Shown here piece after piece: positions 21,291 through 29,718 of a stretch of DNA of 64,000 nt (within the stretch, counting starts at the first letter, position 1; each line of letters starts with the position of its first letter). The notes below the pieces were generated by a model. That model was not told where the DNA came from. It was given only the letters and a program-made list of their open reading frames with translations, and did not search any database. The position numbers and the translations under genes are program-made. This stretch comes from Streptomyces sp. NBRC 110611 (GTDB lineage Bacteria > Actinomycetota > Actinomycetes > Streptomycetales > Streptomycetaceae), in the NCBI RefSeq assembly GCF_001590865.1, contig NZ_BBUY01000011.1:62001-126000 (forward strand). The letters run 5' to 3'.

Positions 21291-22945
21291 CCGCGCCGGG
21301 ACGAGGGGCCGGCGTCGGCGGACAGCCGGTCCTCCCGCACCGGGTCCGGCCGGGTGGCCGGCAGCCTGACGGTCCGCGGGGCGCGCCGCCGCCGCTCACG
21401 GCGCGCGGGACCGCCGTCCAGGAGCCGCCGGAGCCACCTGCGGCGGCTCCCCTTGTCCAGTACGGCGCCCAGGATGTGCCCGCCCGCGCCGGTGATCAGT
21501 TCCCGCACCCGGTCCAGGTCGTCCCGGCGCACCTCGTGGAGATCGCAGACGACGACCACACCGGCCGCCTGCTTGGCGACGGCCAGCCCGTCCGCGTGGG
21601 CGAGCAGCGGCCCGGTGACGACCACGACATGTTCGTCCGGGCCCGACGGCGTGTTCAGCAGCCGGGCGAACTCCGGTGACGCCAGGGCCCGCGCGGGATT
21701 GGGCACCTCACGTCCCGGCAGCAGCTCGAACCGCCCGTCGACGCCTGCGTCCACGGTGAACCGCTCGCCCTCCGCCCAGCCGCCCGGCACCGGCCGGCCG
21801 TGACCGGGGCGCAGCGGGAGCCGCCCGGCGAGCTCCGGTGTCCGCAGATCCGCCTCGACCAGCAGGATGTCGCTGCCGATCTCCGCGAACGCACCGGCGA
21901 GGTTGACCGCGACCGACACGGTATCGGTGGTCCCCCTGGGAGAGACGACCAGCAGGCTGCGCCGCCCCGCGAACCGCCGGTCGTGCACCATCCGGAAGGC
22001 AATCGTCCGATAGGCCTCGGCGCGGTTCCCGCGGCCCGGCCGGCCCACCTCCAGCACCCCCGCCCCACCCCGCCGGCGCGGCAGGATGCCCAGCACCGGG
22101 GCCCGCAGATTCTCCTGCACCTCCGCCACCGACCGGACCCGCGGTTCCAGCACCGAGCGCACCCAGGCCGCGAGGATGCCCACGGCCAGACCGGCCACCG
22201 CCCCCGCGGCCAGGAGCACGGCCGGCCCGGGGCCGGACGGGAAGGCCGGCGGATCGCCCCTGCGGACGATCTCACCCGGCGTGGTGTCCAGGGACTTCAG
22301 GCTGGAGATCCGGCTCTGCAGATCCGCGATCTGCGCCACCACACTGCCCCGCTCGGACTCGTCGCCGGCCCGCCCCGCCCCGGCCCCCTCGCCCGCGATC
22401 CGCCGGTCCAGCACCCTCCGCTGTTCCAGCAGCGGCCTGAGCTCGGCGTCGAGCTTGCCCACGGTCGTGGCGATCCGCCGGGCAGCGGCTTCCTGACGGT
22501 ACGTCAAGTAGGCCTGTACGAAGGCGTTGACCAGCCGCGCCGCCCGGTCCGCCGAGCCCGCTCCGTACTCGAACAGCAGTGTGTGGGTGTCCGGCGGATT
22601 GCTCACCCGCAGATCGCGCTGCAGAACGGCCGGGTCCGTCCGCTCGCCCAGTGCCCTGGCCGCGCCCGCCGCCACCGAGGCGCTCTGCGCGATCTGCCGC
22701 TCGGTACCCATGCTGAGCTGCTTGTCCGCCGACACCCCACGGGCCTCGAAGGGTGCCGTGCCGATCGCCTGCACCACCACCTCGCCCGTCGCCGTGTACG
22801 TCGGCCCGCCCAGCAGGTGCACCGCGCCACCGCCCACCACGCCCAGCAGCAGCCCCAGCACGATCAGCGCGCGATACCGGAAGAGCTGCCGCAGCTGATC
22901 GCGGATCTGGTCGGGCTCCTCCGCCGGCTCGTCGAAGACACTCAC
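21287..22945 (-). CDS. Wzz-type chain-length protein with degenerate BY-kinase domain
   Basis: A 552-residue protein of the bacterial tyrosine autokinase layout: a cytoplasmic start, TM1 at about 26-45, an extracytoplasmic domain with coiled-coil-like helices, TM2 at about 235-258, then a cytoplasmic ParA-like domain. It should set exopolysaccharide chain length with Wzy. The nucleotide-binding loop is degraded: SPRGTTDTVSVAVNLA stands where the family has GEGKTTTAxNLA, removing the Walker A lysine, and Walker A' reads LVEADLRTP with Glu in place of Asp. The C-terminus is Arg-rich and has no Tyr cluster. Kinase activity is therefore doubtful. The GTG start overlaps the wzy stop (GTGA), with AGGAGGA before it. 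Confidence 0.85.
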   Translation of the reverse strand: MSVFDEPAEEPDQIRDQLRQLFRYRALIVLGLLLGVVGGGAVHLLGGPTYTATGEVVVQAIGTAPFEARGVSADKQLSMGTERQIAQSASVAAGAARALGERTDPAVLQRDLRVSNPPDTHTLLFEYGAGSADRAARLVNAFVQAYLTYRQEAAARRIATTVGKLDAELRPLLEQRRVLDRRIAGEGAGAGRAGDESERGSVVAQIADLQSRISSLKSLDTTPGEIVRRGDPPAFPSGPGPAVLLAAGAVAGLAVGILAAWVRSVLEPRVRSVAEVQENLRAPVLGILPRRRGGAGVLEVGRPGRGNRAEAYRTIAFRMVHDRRFAGRRSLLVVSPRGTTDTVSVAVNLAGAFAEIGSDILLVEADLRTPELAGRLPLRPGHGRPVPGGWAEGERFTVDAGVDGRFELLPGREVPNPARALASPEFARLLNTPSGPDEHVVVVTGPLLAHADGLAVAKQAAGVVVVCDLHEVRRDDLDRVRELITGAGGHILGAVLDKGSRRRWLRRLLDGGPARRERRRRAPRTVRLPATRPDPVREDRLSADAGPSSRRG

Positions 22946-24450
22946 CCGGGTACTCCTCCTGTCGGTAGCGGCCGGACGCCACGGCGTCGCGCCGTGGCCA
23001 CCGGAGCACCCGCGGACTCCGGCGCCGACGACGGAACGGCCGGCCGTCGCCGGGACCTACGCGTGATCAACAACGGGACGCACACCAGCAGCGCCAGTGG
23101 CCCCACGATCGCCATCAGACTGCCGCGCAACAGCACCAGCTGGTAGCAGCCGAAGGCCGGCACCAGCAGCGCGGCAAGGGTTCCCGGACGCCGCCGCAGC
23201 CGGTGCCGGACGTCGTCGATCCGCCGGCCCACCGCCCCGACCAGGCCGAACACGGCAACCACCGCCGGAAACCCCGCCCACATGTACGACTCGATCCACA
23301 GCGGCGCGGAGAGGTTCTCGAAGCGGTACCCCGCATGCCGGGCCAGCAGGATCCCCGCATCGTCCGGCTTGCCCGGCCACGCCGTCCGCGGCACGAAGAA
23401 CAGCGGCGGCCCCAGCGCGGCCGACGGCGTGAAGCCATGCGTACGGACCCGGTCCACCCCCGTCGCGATCTGCTGGAACGCGTCGTAATCCCCGTTCGAC
23501 GTGAACTGCTCGGCGAGCGAGACGACCCGCACCGGCTCCCGCTCGTCGTAGCGGAAGTAGTCGCTGTACGGGAACACCACCAGCACCACGGCCGCCACAC
23601 CCGCCGCAGCCACCCGGAAGGCCCGCGCCCCACGCAGCCAGGACGCGCCGAAGAGCAATGTCAGCAGTACCGTTCCGGCCCAGAAACGCGGCCGGCTGAT
23701 GGGGTTGTTGACCACCACGTTCAGCGCGATCAGCAGCGGCAGCAGCAGCCACCGCAGCCCGCGCAGGACCCGGTCACCCGCCCGGAACCGCGGCACATGC
23801 ACCAGCGCCACCAGCGCCCAGAACGCCGGGACCGACAGCACCCACGCCCCCAGCGCCCGGTCCGCGGGCCCCGACGACCCGGCCCGCGCCGCCTCACCCG
23901 CGGCCTGCCGGCTGAGGAAGAACGCCGACAGCCCGCCCTGCCCGGGCACCAGCACCGCCGCCAGCAGCAGCGCCGCCCCGCACAACAGCAGCACCCGTCC
24001 CGGCGACAGCCGCCGCGCCAGCACCGGTCCGAGGACCGTGGCGGCCCGTCCGGCCCGCCAGGACGCCAGCGCCGACCCCGCGCTGTACGCCAGCAGCCCC
24101 GTCTCCACCAGAACCGTGGTCAGAAACGCGGTCCGGGTATCGACGGCGAACCCCCGCGGATACGCGTCCGTCGCCAGCATCGCCAACGGCGCCAGCCCCA
24201 GCCACACATACGAGAAGAGCCAGAACCCGAACGCGATCACCCGGGCCCGCGCATCCGTCAGCACCCGCGCCAGCGCGCCACCGGTGTGCACCACCACCAC
24301 ACCCTGGACGACGAGCGCGGCACCGAAGCGGGCATCCGACGACCGCAGCACCAGCAGCGGCAACAGCACCACCAGGAACAGCACCCAGCAGCACAGCGCC
24401 GCGACGGCCCGCCCCGGCGGCCCGCCGCCCGCCCGCCGCACCGGCACCAT
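22942..24450 (-). CDS. Exopolysaccharide polymerase, Wzy-like
   Basis: A 502-residue polytopic protein with about 12 hydrophobic segments and a large polar loop (about 290-370) containing PYSDYFRYDER and NGDYDAFQQI. This is the topology of O-antigen/exopolysaccharide polymerases, which are too divergent for motif assignment. It should join repeat units at the outer face. Upstream GGGGAGGTGG supports the ATG at 24450. It begins the wzy-wzz-wzx run and is divergent from a glycosyltransferase gene, with a 155-bp shared promoter region. Confidence 0.8.
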   Translation of the reverse strand: MVPVRRAGGGPPGRAVAALCCWVLFLVVLLPLLVLRSSDARFGAALVVQGVVVVHTGGALARVLTDARARVIAFGFWLFSYVWLGLAPLAMLATDAYPRGFAVDTRTAFLTTVLVETGLLAYSAGSALASWRAGRAATVLGPVLARRLSPGRVLLLCGAALLLAAVLVPGQGGLSAFFLSRQAAGEAARAGSSGPADRALGAWVLSVPAFWALVALVHVPRFRAGDRVLRGLRWLLLPLLIALNVVVNNPISRPRFWAGTVLLTLLFGASWLRGARAFRVAAAGVAAVVLVVFPYSDYFRYDEREPVRVVSLAEQFTSNGDYDAFQQIATGVDRVRTHGFTPSAALGPPLFFVPRTAWPGKPDDAGILLARHAGYRFENLSAPLWIESYMWAGFPAVVAVFGLVGAVGRRIDDVRHRLRRRPGTLAALLVPAFGCYQLVLLRGSLMAIVGPLALLVCVPLLITRRSRRRPAVPSSAPESAGAPVATARRRGVRPLPTGGVPG

Positions 24451-24605
24451 CGGAACGGCCCACCTCCCCCCAACTCCCCACCAGTGACCACAATTTAAGC
24501 GACACCCCACGACCCGGTCGGCTCCGGTATCCAATCGCAACCCGATTCCCGGCAGCAGGGCCCGAGCCGCTCCTACCATGACCGCACAGCCTGAGGGGGG
24601 CAGCC

Positions 24606-25859
24606 GTGGACAAGGCATTCGCGGGCCGGTGTGTACTCGTGATCTCCACCAACTACGCACCCGAACACACCGGCATCGGGCCGTACTCGACCCAGATCGC
24701 CGAGCACCTCGCCGCCTCCGGCGCCGACACCCACGTCCTCGCCGGCATGCCGCACTACCCGGCCTGGCGGGTGGCGGAGGAGTACCGCGGCCGGTGGCGG
24801 ATCCGGGAGCGCCGCGGCGGGGTGACGGTCCACCGGCGACGGCACACCGTCCCCGCCCGGCAGACCGCCGCCCGCCGTGCGCTGTTCGAGGCGAGCGTCC
24901 TGGCCCACGGCGCCGCCGCGCCACCACCGGTGCGGCCCGACGTGGTGCTCACCCAGATACCCACCCTGGCCGGGGGAGTGCTGGGCGGCCGCCTGGCCCG
25001 CCGCGCCGGGGCACCGCATGCCGTGATCGTCCAGGATCTGATGGGGGCGGCCGCCGAGCAGAGCGGCATCCGGGGCGGGGGCCGGGCGGCCGCCCCGGCC
25101 GCGGCGGTCGAGAGCCGAATCCTCCGCGCGGCCACGGTCGTCGGGGTGGTGCACGAGTCCTTCGTGGACCGGGTCACCGCCATGGGAGTACCCCGCTCCC
25201 GGGTACGCCTGGTGCCCAACTGGTCCCATGTACGGGGCCCGAGCGGCGACCGGCGGCGGACCCGGGCGCGGCTGGGCTGGGCGGCCGGCGAGACCGTACT
25301 GCTGCACGCCGGCAACATGGGCCTCAAACAAGGACTGGAGGTCCTGGTCGAGGCCGCTCGGCTCGCCGACCGGGAAGCCGCCGGGGTACGCGTCGTGCTC
25401 ATGGGAGACGGCAGCCGCCGCGCACATCTCCAGCGCCTCGGCACCGGGATCTCCTCGCTGTCCTTCCTGCCGACCGCGGACACCGCCGACTTCCCCGACG
25501 TACTCGCCGCCGCCGATGTGCTCGCGGTGACCCAGCGGGCCGCCGTCCTCGACATGAGCCTGCCGTCCAAACTCACCTCGTACTTCATGGCGGGACGGCC
25601 GGTGATCGCCTCGGTGGCCGCCGAGGGCGGGACCGCCCAGGAGGTCCTCCGCTCCGGCGCCGGGGCGGTGATCACACCGGAGGACCCCCGGGCGCTGCTC
25701 GCCGAACTCCGCGCACTCGCCGCCGACTCCGCACGGGCCGCCCGGCTCGGCGCCCGCGGCCCCCAATACGCCGAGCAACGGCTCAGCCGCCGGGCGGGCC
25801 TGGCCCGCGTCACCGACCTGCTGCACTGCGCGGCGGCCACGGCGGGCGGCGGCCGGTAG
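24606..25859 (+). CDS. GT4 glycosyltransferase, WcaI/WbuB-like
   Basis: A 417-residue retaining glycosyltransferase of the GT-B fold. The N-terminal half opens with STNYAPEHTGIGPY, typical of the WcaI/WbuB group that uses fucose-type donors. The C-terminal half has LVPNWSH, HAGNMGLKQGLE and SLPSKLTSYFMAGRPVIA. It probably adds a sugar to the undecaprenyl-linked repeat unit, and a GDP-fucose donor would fit the gmd/fcl genes nearby. GTG at 24606 is used with GAGGGGGGC upstream. It is the only plus-strand assembly gene in this part of the locus. Confidence 0.88.
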   Translation: MDKAFAGRCVLVISTNYAPEHTGIGPYSTQIAEHLAASGADTHVLAGMPHYPAWRVAEEYRGRWRIRERRGGVTVHRRRHTVPARQTAARRALFEASVLAHGAAAPPPVRPDVVLTQIPTLAGGVLGGRLARRAGAPHAVIVQDLMGAAAEQSGIRGGGRAAAPAAAVESRILRAATVVGVVHESFVDRVTAMGVPRSRVRLVPNWSHVRGPSGDRRRTRARLGWAAGETVLLHAGNMGLKQGLEVLVEAARLADREAAGVRVVLMGDGSRRAHLQRLGTGISSLSFLPTADTADFPDVLAAADVLAVTQRAAVLDMSLPSKLTSYFMAGRPVIASVAAEGGTAQEVLRSGAGAVITPEDPRALLAELRALAADSARAARLGARGPQYAEQRLSRRAGLARVTDLLHCAAATAGGGR

Positions 25860-25963
25860 GCGGCGGCCAGGCCGGGCGGCAGCGGTCGTGAGACGATCGC
25901 CGGCAGCCCGGCCGGGACCGCCAACGGCGCGGCAGGGGACGGAGGTTGAGGCCCGCCGCCGCC

Positions 25964-27082
25964 TCACCCGACCCGCCTCGCCGACCGGTACCACCGCTCC
26001 AGCTCATCGGCCACCGCCGCCAGCGAGAACTCCGCGTCCACCGCGGCCCGCCCCGCCTCCGCCACCCGCGCCCGCAACGCGCCGTCCTCCAGCAGCCGCA
26101 GCACCGCCTCCGCCAGCCGTTCCGGCGTGCCATCGGTCACCACGGCCGCCCCGCGCCGCCGCAGCGCCCCGGCGATCCCGCAGCTGTCCGTACAGACCAC
26201 CGGCGTGCCCACGGCCAACGCCTCCAGTACGCCCATCGGAAACGGCTCCGCCACGCTCGGCAGGACGTACACGGTGGCCTGCGCCGTCCGCCGCACCGCC
26301 GCGTCATGGCCCAGCGCGCCGCCGTACCGCACCACCGAGGCCAGCCCCTCCTCGGCGATCAGCCGCCGGACCGCGGGCAGCCGTCCCTCGTCCGCGCCGT
26401 GCAGGGTGAACGACACCTCCGGCCGCTCGCGATGCACCAGCGCCGCCATCCGTACGAACGCCTCGGGCCGCTTGCGTCCGTGCAGCCGGGCCAGGAACAG
26501 TACGTCCGCCGGCCTCCGCCGCACCGCCGGCGCCGTGGCACGCACGCCGTTGGGGAGCCTGACGAGCGGCGGCCCGCCCACTCCCAGCACCTGCCGCAGT
26601 CCGGTCTCCTCCGGCCCGGTCAGCACCAGCACCGCGGCCGCCCGGCGCAGCAGCGGGACGTACACCCGGTCGAAGAGCCGGGCGACGGCCGTACCGCGCG
26701 GCTGGACCATGCCATGGGTCTGCGCCAGGAACGGCCGACGCCGCGCCACGGCCACCATCAGCGCGGCCAGCGACACCAGGTCACGTCCGGCGTGCAGATG
26801 CAGGACCTCGGACCGGCCCGCCCGGCGCCACAACAGGGGCAGCAGACCCGGATGGAACAAGCCGAGGAAGCCCTGCCCGGGGACGAGCGTACGGGCGGTC
26901 CGCGCGTGCAGCGGCACCCCGTCCACCGTGTGCGGCGGCGCGCCCCGCCCGCGCCACAGCGACACCAGCCCGACGTCGTGCCCCCGTGCGGCCAGTTCGC
27001 CCAGCTGCCCGGCCGCCACGCTCACCGGGCCGCCGTACGCTCCGTCATCGCTGACCAGGGTGACGACATGGGTGATCCTCAC
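25964..27082 (-). CDS. GT4 glycosyltransferase
   Basis: A 372-residue GT-B enzyme. The start MRITHVVTLVSDDGAYGGP is the glycine-rich acceptor side. The donor domain shows RLPNGV, LFLARLHGRKRPE and the EPFPMGVLEALA version of the E-x7-E motif. It is predicted to act in exopolysaccharide repeat-unit assembly; the sugar is not predictable. GTG at 27082 overlaps the stop of the acyltransferase gene in a GTGA, so translation is coupled. The longer frame upstream is antisense shadow. It is the last gene of the gmd-acyltransferase-GT4 run. Confidence 0.88.
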   Translation of the reverse strand: MRITHVVTLVSDDGAYGGPVSVAAGQLGELAARGHDVGLVSLWRGRGAPPHTVDGVPLHARTARTLVPGQGFLGLFHPGLLPLLWRRAGRSEVLHLHAGRDLVSLAALMVAVARRRPFLAQTHGMVQPRGTAVARLFDRVYVPLLRRAAAVLVLTGPEETGLRQVLGVGGPPLVRLPNGVRATAPAVRRRPADVLFLARLHGRKRPEAFVRMAALVHRERPEVSFTLHGADEGRLPAVRRLIAEEGLASVVRYGGALGHDAAVRRTAQATVYVLPSVAEPFPMGVLEALAVGTPVVCTDSCGIAGALRRRGAAVVTDGTPERLAEAVLRLLEDGALRARVAEAGRAAVDAEFSLAAVADELERWYRSARRVG

Positions 27083-27615
27083 CGGCCACCCCCGGCGGTG
27101 TGCACGGTCCCCGGCGGGACGTCCCGGTGGGCGACCGCCCCCGCGCCGACCACCGCACCCGCGCCGACGGTGACCCCGCGCAGCACCATGGCGCGGGCCG
27201 CCACCCAGGACCCGGTGTCCAGTCGGATCGGGCCGTTGTCGAACTCGAAGGTGGGCGAACGCCGTTGATGGCTTCCGGTGCAGAGCACCGCCTCCTGGGA
27301 GACGCACACATCACCGGCCAGGGTGATCGGCTCCAGATTGATCAGCCAGGCGCCCTCGCCCACCCAGACGTCGTCACCGATCGTCAGCTTCCACGGCCAC
27401 TGCACCCGCACCCGGTGCCGGATGAGCACCCGCTCCCCGATCCGGGCGCCGAACGCCCGCAGCAGCACGGGCCGCAGCCGCGGCGGGCACCACCACTTCA
27501 CGAACACCACATGGAGCACCGTGAACCAGGCGGCCTGCATCAGCAGACCGCGGCCCTTGTCGTAGCCGGCGCCGCTGAAGCCGCGCAGCCGGCGGGCCGG
27601 GCCGGGGGCGGTCAC
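27079..27615 (-). CDS. WcaF-like hexapeptide-repeat acyltransferase
   Basis: A 178-residue left-handed beta-helix acyltransferase, similar in arrangement to WcaF of the colanic acid locus, which acetylates the fucose-containing repeat unit. Signature regions are FGARIGERVLIR, the hexapeptide series WKLTIGDDVWVGEGAW and ITLAGDVCVSQEAVL, and the catalytic-type His in CTGSHQ. GTG at 27615 overlaps the gmd stop (GTGA). The link to gmd and a fucose-type GT4 supports O-acetylation of the polysaccharide. Confidence 0.87.
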   Translation of the reverse strand: MTAPGPARRLRGFSGAGYDKGRGLLMQAAWFTVLHVVFVKWWCPPRLRPVLLRAFGARIGERVLIRHRVRVQWPWKLTIGDDVWVGEGAWLINLEPITLAGDVCVSQEAVLCTGSHQRRSPTFEFDNGPIRLDTGSWVAARAMVLRGVTVGAGAVVGAGAVAHRDVPPGTVHTAGGGR

Positions 27616-28637
27616 CGGTCCACCCGCACCCGGTGGCCGCGACCGGGCCCGGAGAGCTCGTCCGCCAGCCGCCGTACGTCGGACTCCACCATGATCCGCG
27701 CCAGCTCGTCGAACCGCACCTTGGCCGACCAGCCCAGCAGGCTCCTGGCCTTGGACGGATCGTCGATCAGCGCGTCCACCTCACTGGGCCGCTCGTACTT
27801 CGGGTCGAAGCGCACACTGCGCTCCCAGTCCAGCCCGACGGTGCCGAACGCGGCCTCCAGGAAGTCCCGTACGGTCGCGGCCACGCCCGTCGCCACCACA
27901 TAGTCGTCCGGTTCGTCGCGCTGCAGCATCCGCCACATCGCCTCGACGTACTCCGGCGCGTAGCCCCAGTCGCGGACCGCGTCGAGGTTGCCCAGGTACA
28001 GGTGCTGCTGAAGGCCCGCCCGTATGCGGGCCACCGCGCGGGTGATCTTGCGGGTCACGAAGGTCTCCCCGCGCCGTGGACTCTCATGGTTGAAGAGGAT
28101 CCCGTTCACCCCGAACAGGCCGTAGGCCTCGCGGTAGTTGACCGTGGACCAGTACGCCATGACCTTGGCGCAGCCGTACGGGCTGCGCGGATGGAAGGGG
28201 GTCCCCTCGTGCTGCGGCGGCGGGGTGGAGCCGAACATCTCCGAGGACGAGGCCTGGTAGAGCCGGGTCCGGACCCCGCTGGCGCGGATGGCCTCCAGCA
28301 GCCGCAGGGCACCCAGACCGGTCACATCGCAGGTGTAGAGCGGCGCGTCGAAGGAGACCCGGACATGGGACTGGGCGCCGAGGTTGTACACCTCGTCGGG
28401 CCGCACCTCGCGCAGCAGGTTCACCAGCGCGACCCCGTCGGAGAGGTCCACGTGGTGGAGCAGCAGCCGCCGGTCCGGGAGGTGTGGATCCTGGTAGATG
28501 TGGTCGATGCGCCCGGTGTTGAAGCTCGACGAGCGCCTCATCAGCCCGTGCACCACATAGCCCTTGCTCAGCAGCAACTCCGCCAGATACGAACCGTCCT
28601 GCCCGGTGACGCCGGTGATGACCGCGGTCTTGGACAT
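27612..28637 (-). CDS. gmd: GDP-mannose 4,6-dehydratase
   Basis: Converts GDP-D-mannose to GDP-4-keto-6-deoxy-D-mannose with bound NADP, the first step toward GDP-L-fucose. The 341 residues carry TGVTGQDGSYL, YNLGAQSHV, ASSSEMFGS, YGCAK (catalytic Tyr/Lys) and FNHESPRRGETFVTRK, all diagnostic. ATG at 28637 follows a GGGGGAAG site. It heads a coupled gmd-acyltransferase-GT4 unit and is divergent from fcl with an 81-bp gap, so the two enzymes can be expressed together. Confidence 0.97.
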   Translation of the reverse strand: MSKTAVITGVTGQDGSYLAELLLSKGYVVHGLMRRSSSFNTGRIDHIYQDPHLPDRRLLLHHVDLSDGVALVNLLREVRPDEVYNLGAQSHVRVSFDAPLYTCDVTGLGALRLLEAIRASGVRTRLYQASSSEMFGSTPPPQHEGTPFHPRSPYGCAKVMAYWSTVNYREAYGLFGVNGILFNHESPRRGETFVTRKITRAVARIRAGLQQHLYLGNLDAVRDWGYAPEYVEAMWRMLQRDEPDDYVVATGVAATVRDFLEAAFGTVGLDWERSVRFDPKYERPSEVDALIDDPSKARSLLGWSAKVRFDELARIMVESDVRRLADELSGPGRGHRVRVDR

Positions 28638-28718
28638 GGCTTCCCCCACGCGAACTGATAGGTGCGGTTTTCCGGAACGGCCGGTGGATGTATCGGGTTT
28701 ACTGCCACAATCCGCCGC

Positions 28719-29666
28719 ATGGACGACTTTCTGCCCCCACCCGCCCGGGTCTTCGTCGCAGGTCACCGCGGCCTGGTGGGCTCCGCCGTGACCCGGCGGC
28801 TGACCGCCCAGGGCTACCGCGTACTGACCCGGACACGGGCCGAACTCGACCTGCGCGACGCCCGGGCCACCGCGGCGTTCCTCCGGAGAGCCCGCCCCGA
28901 CGCGGTCGTCCTGGCGGCCGCCAGAGTCGGCGGCATCATGGCGAACAGCACGCACCCCGTCCCCTTCCTGGAGGACAACCTCACGATCCAGCTCAGTGTC
29001 ATCTCCGGCGCACACCATGCGGGCATCCCGAGGCTGTTGTTCCTCGGATCGAGCTGTATCTACCCCAGGCACGCGGTCCAGCCCATCACCGAGGACGCCC
29101 TGCTGAGCGGGCCGTTGGAGCCCACCAACGAGGCATACGCCATCGCCAAGATCGCCGGCCTGGTCCAGATCCGGTCCTACCGTCGGCAGTACGGTGCGTC
29201 CTTCATCTCCGCCATGCCGACCAACCTCTACGGCCCAGGCGACAACTTCGACCCGGCCACCTCGCACGTCCTGCCGGCCCTCATCCGGCGGTTCCACGAC
29301 GCGAAGGAAGCGAAGCTCACCGACGTCACCGTCTGGGGCACCGGAACCCCACGGCGCGAATTCCTGCACGCCGACGACCTGGCATCGGCCTGCGAGGTGC
29401 TGCTGCGCCGCTACGACGGCGACGCTCCGGTCAACGTCGGCTGCGGCGAGGACCTCACCATCGCCGACCTTGCCGCCCGTGTCGCCGCCGCCGTGGGCTA
29501 CCGCGGACGGATCACCTTCGACCCGTCCCGCCCCGACGGTACCCCGCGCAAACTCCTCGACATCAGCACCATCCGCGCCCTGGGCTGGGCACCGGCCGTC
29601 CCGCTGGCCGAGGGCATCGCCCAGACCTACCGGGCGTGGCGCTCCGCACCCGACACGCCGGCCTGA
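28719..29666 (+). CDS. fcl: GDP-L-fucose synthase
   Basis: The 3,5-epimerase/4-reductase that turns the Gmd product into GDP-L-fucose. The 315 residues show AGHRGLVGSAV (NADP binding), AARVGGIMANS, SSCIYP, EAYAIAKIAG (catalytic Tyr/Lys), NLYGPGDNF and REFLHADDLA. ATG at 28719 matches the family N-terminus; its upstream site is weak, and an in-frame GTG at 28662 is less likely. It is convergent with the priming transferase gene; an imperfect hairpin lies between them. Confidence 0.96.
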   Translation: MDDFLPPPARVFVAGHRGLVGSAVTRRLTAQGYRVLTRTRAELDLRDARATAAFLRRARPDAVVLAAARVGGIMANSTHPVPFLEDNLTIQLSVISGAHHAGIPRLLFLGSSCIYPRHAVQPITEDALLSGPLEPTNEAYAIAKIAGLVQIRSYRRQYGASFISAMPTNLYGPGDNFDPATSHVLPALIRRFHDAKEAKLTDVTVWGTGTPRREFLHADDLASACEVLLRRYDGDAPVNVGCGEDLTIADLAARVAAAVGYRGRITFDPSRPDGTPRKLLDISTIRALGWAPAVPLAEGIAQTYRAWRSAPDTPA

Positions 29667-29681
29667 GCCCACCGGAGCCGG

Positions 29682-29716
29682 GCGGTACGCACCAGGGGCG
29701 TGCCGGGTGCCACCGC
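29682..29716. terminator. Bulged hairpin between convergent genes
   Basis: GCGGT (29682-29686) and GCACC (29689-29693) can pair with ACCGC (29712-29716) and GGTGC (29706-29710), leaving small bulges. Its place between the fcl stop and the priming-transferase stop suits a bidirectional terminator. The pairing is imperfect. Confidence 0.35.
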
Positions 29717-29718
29717 GG

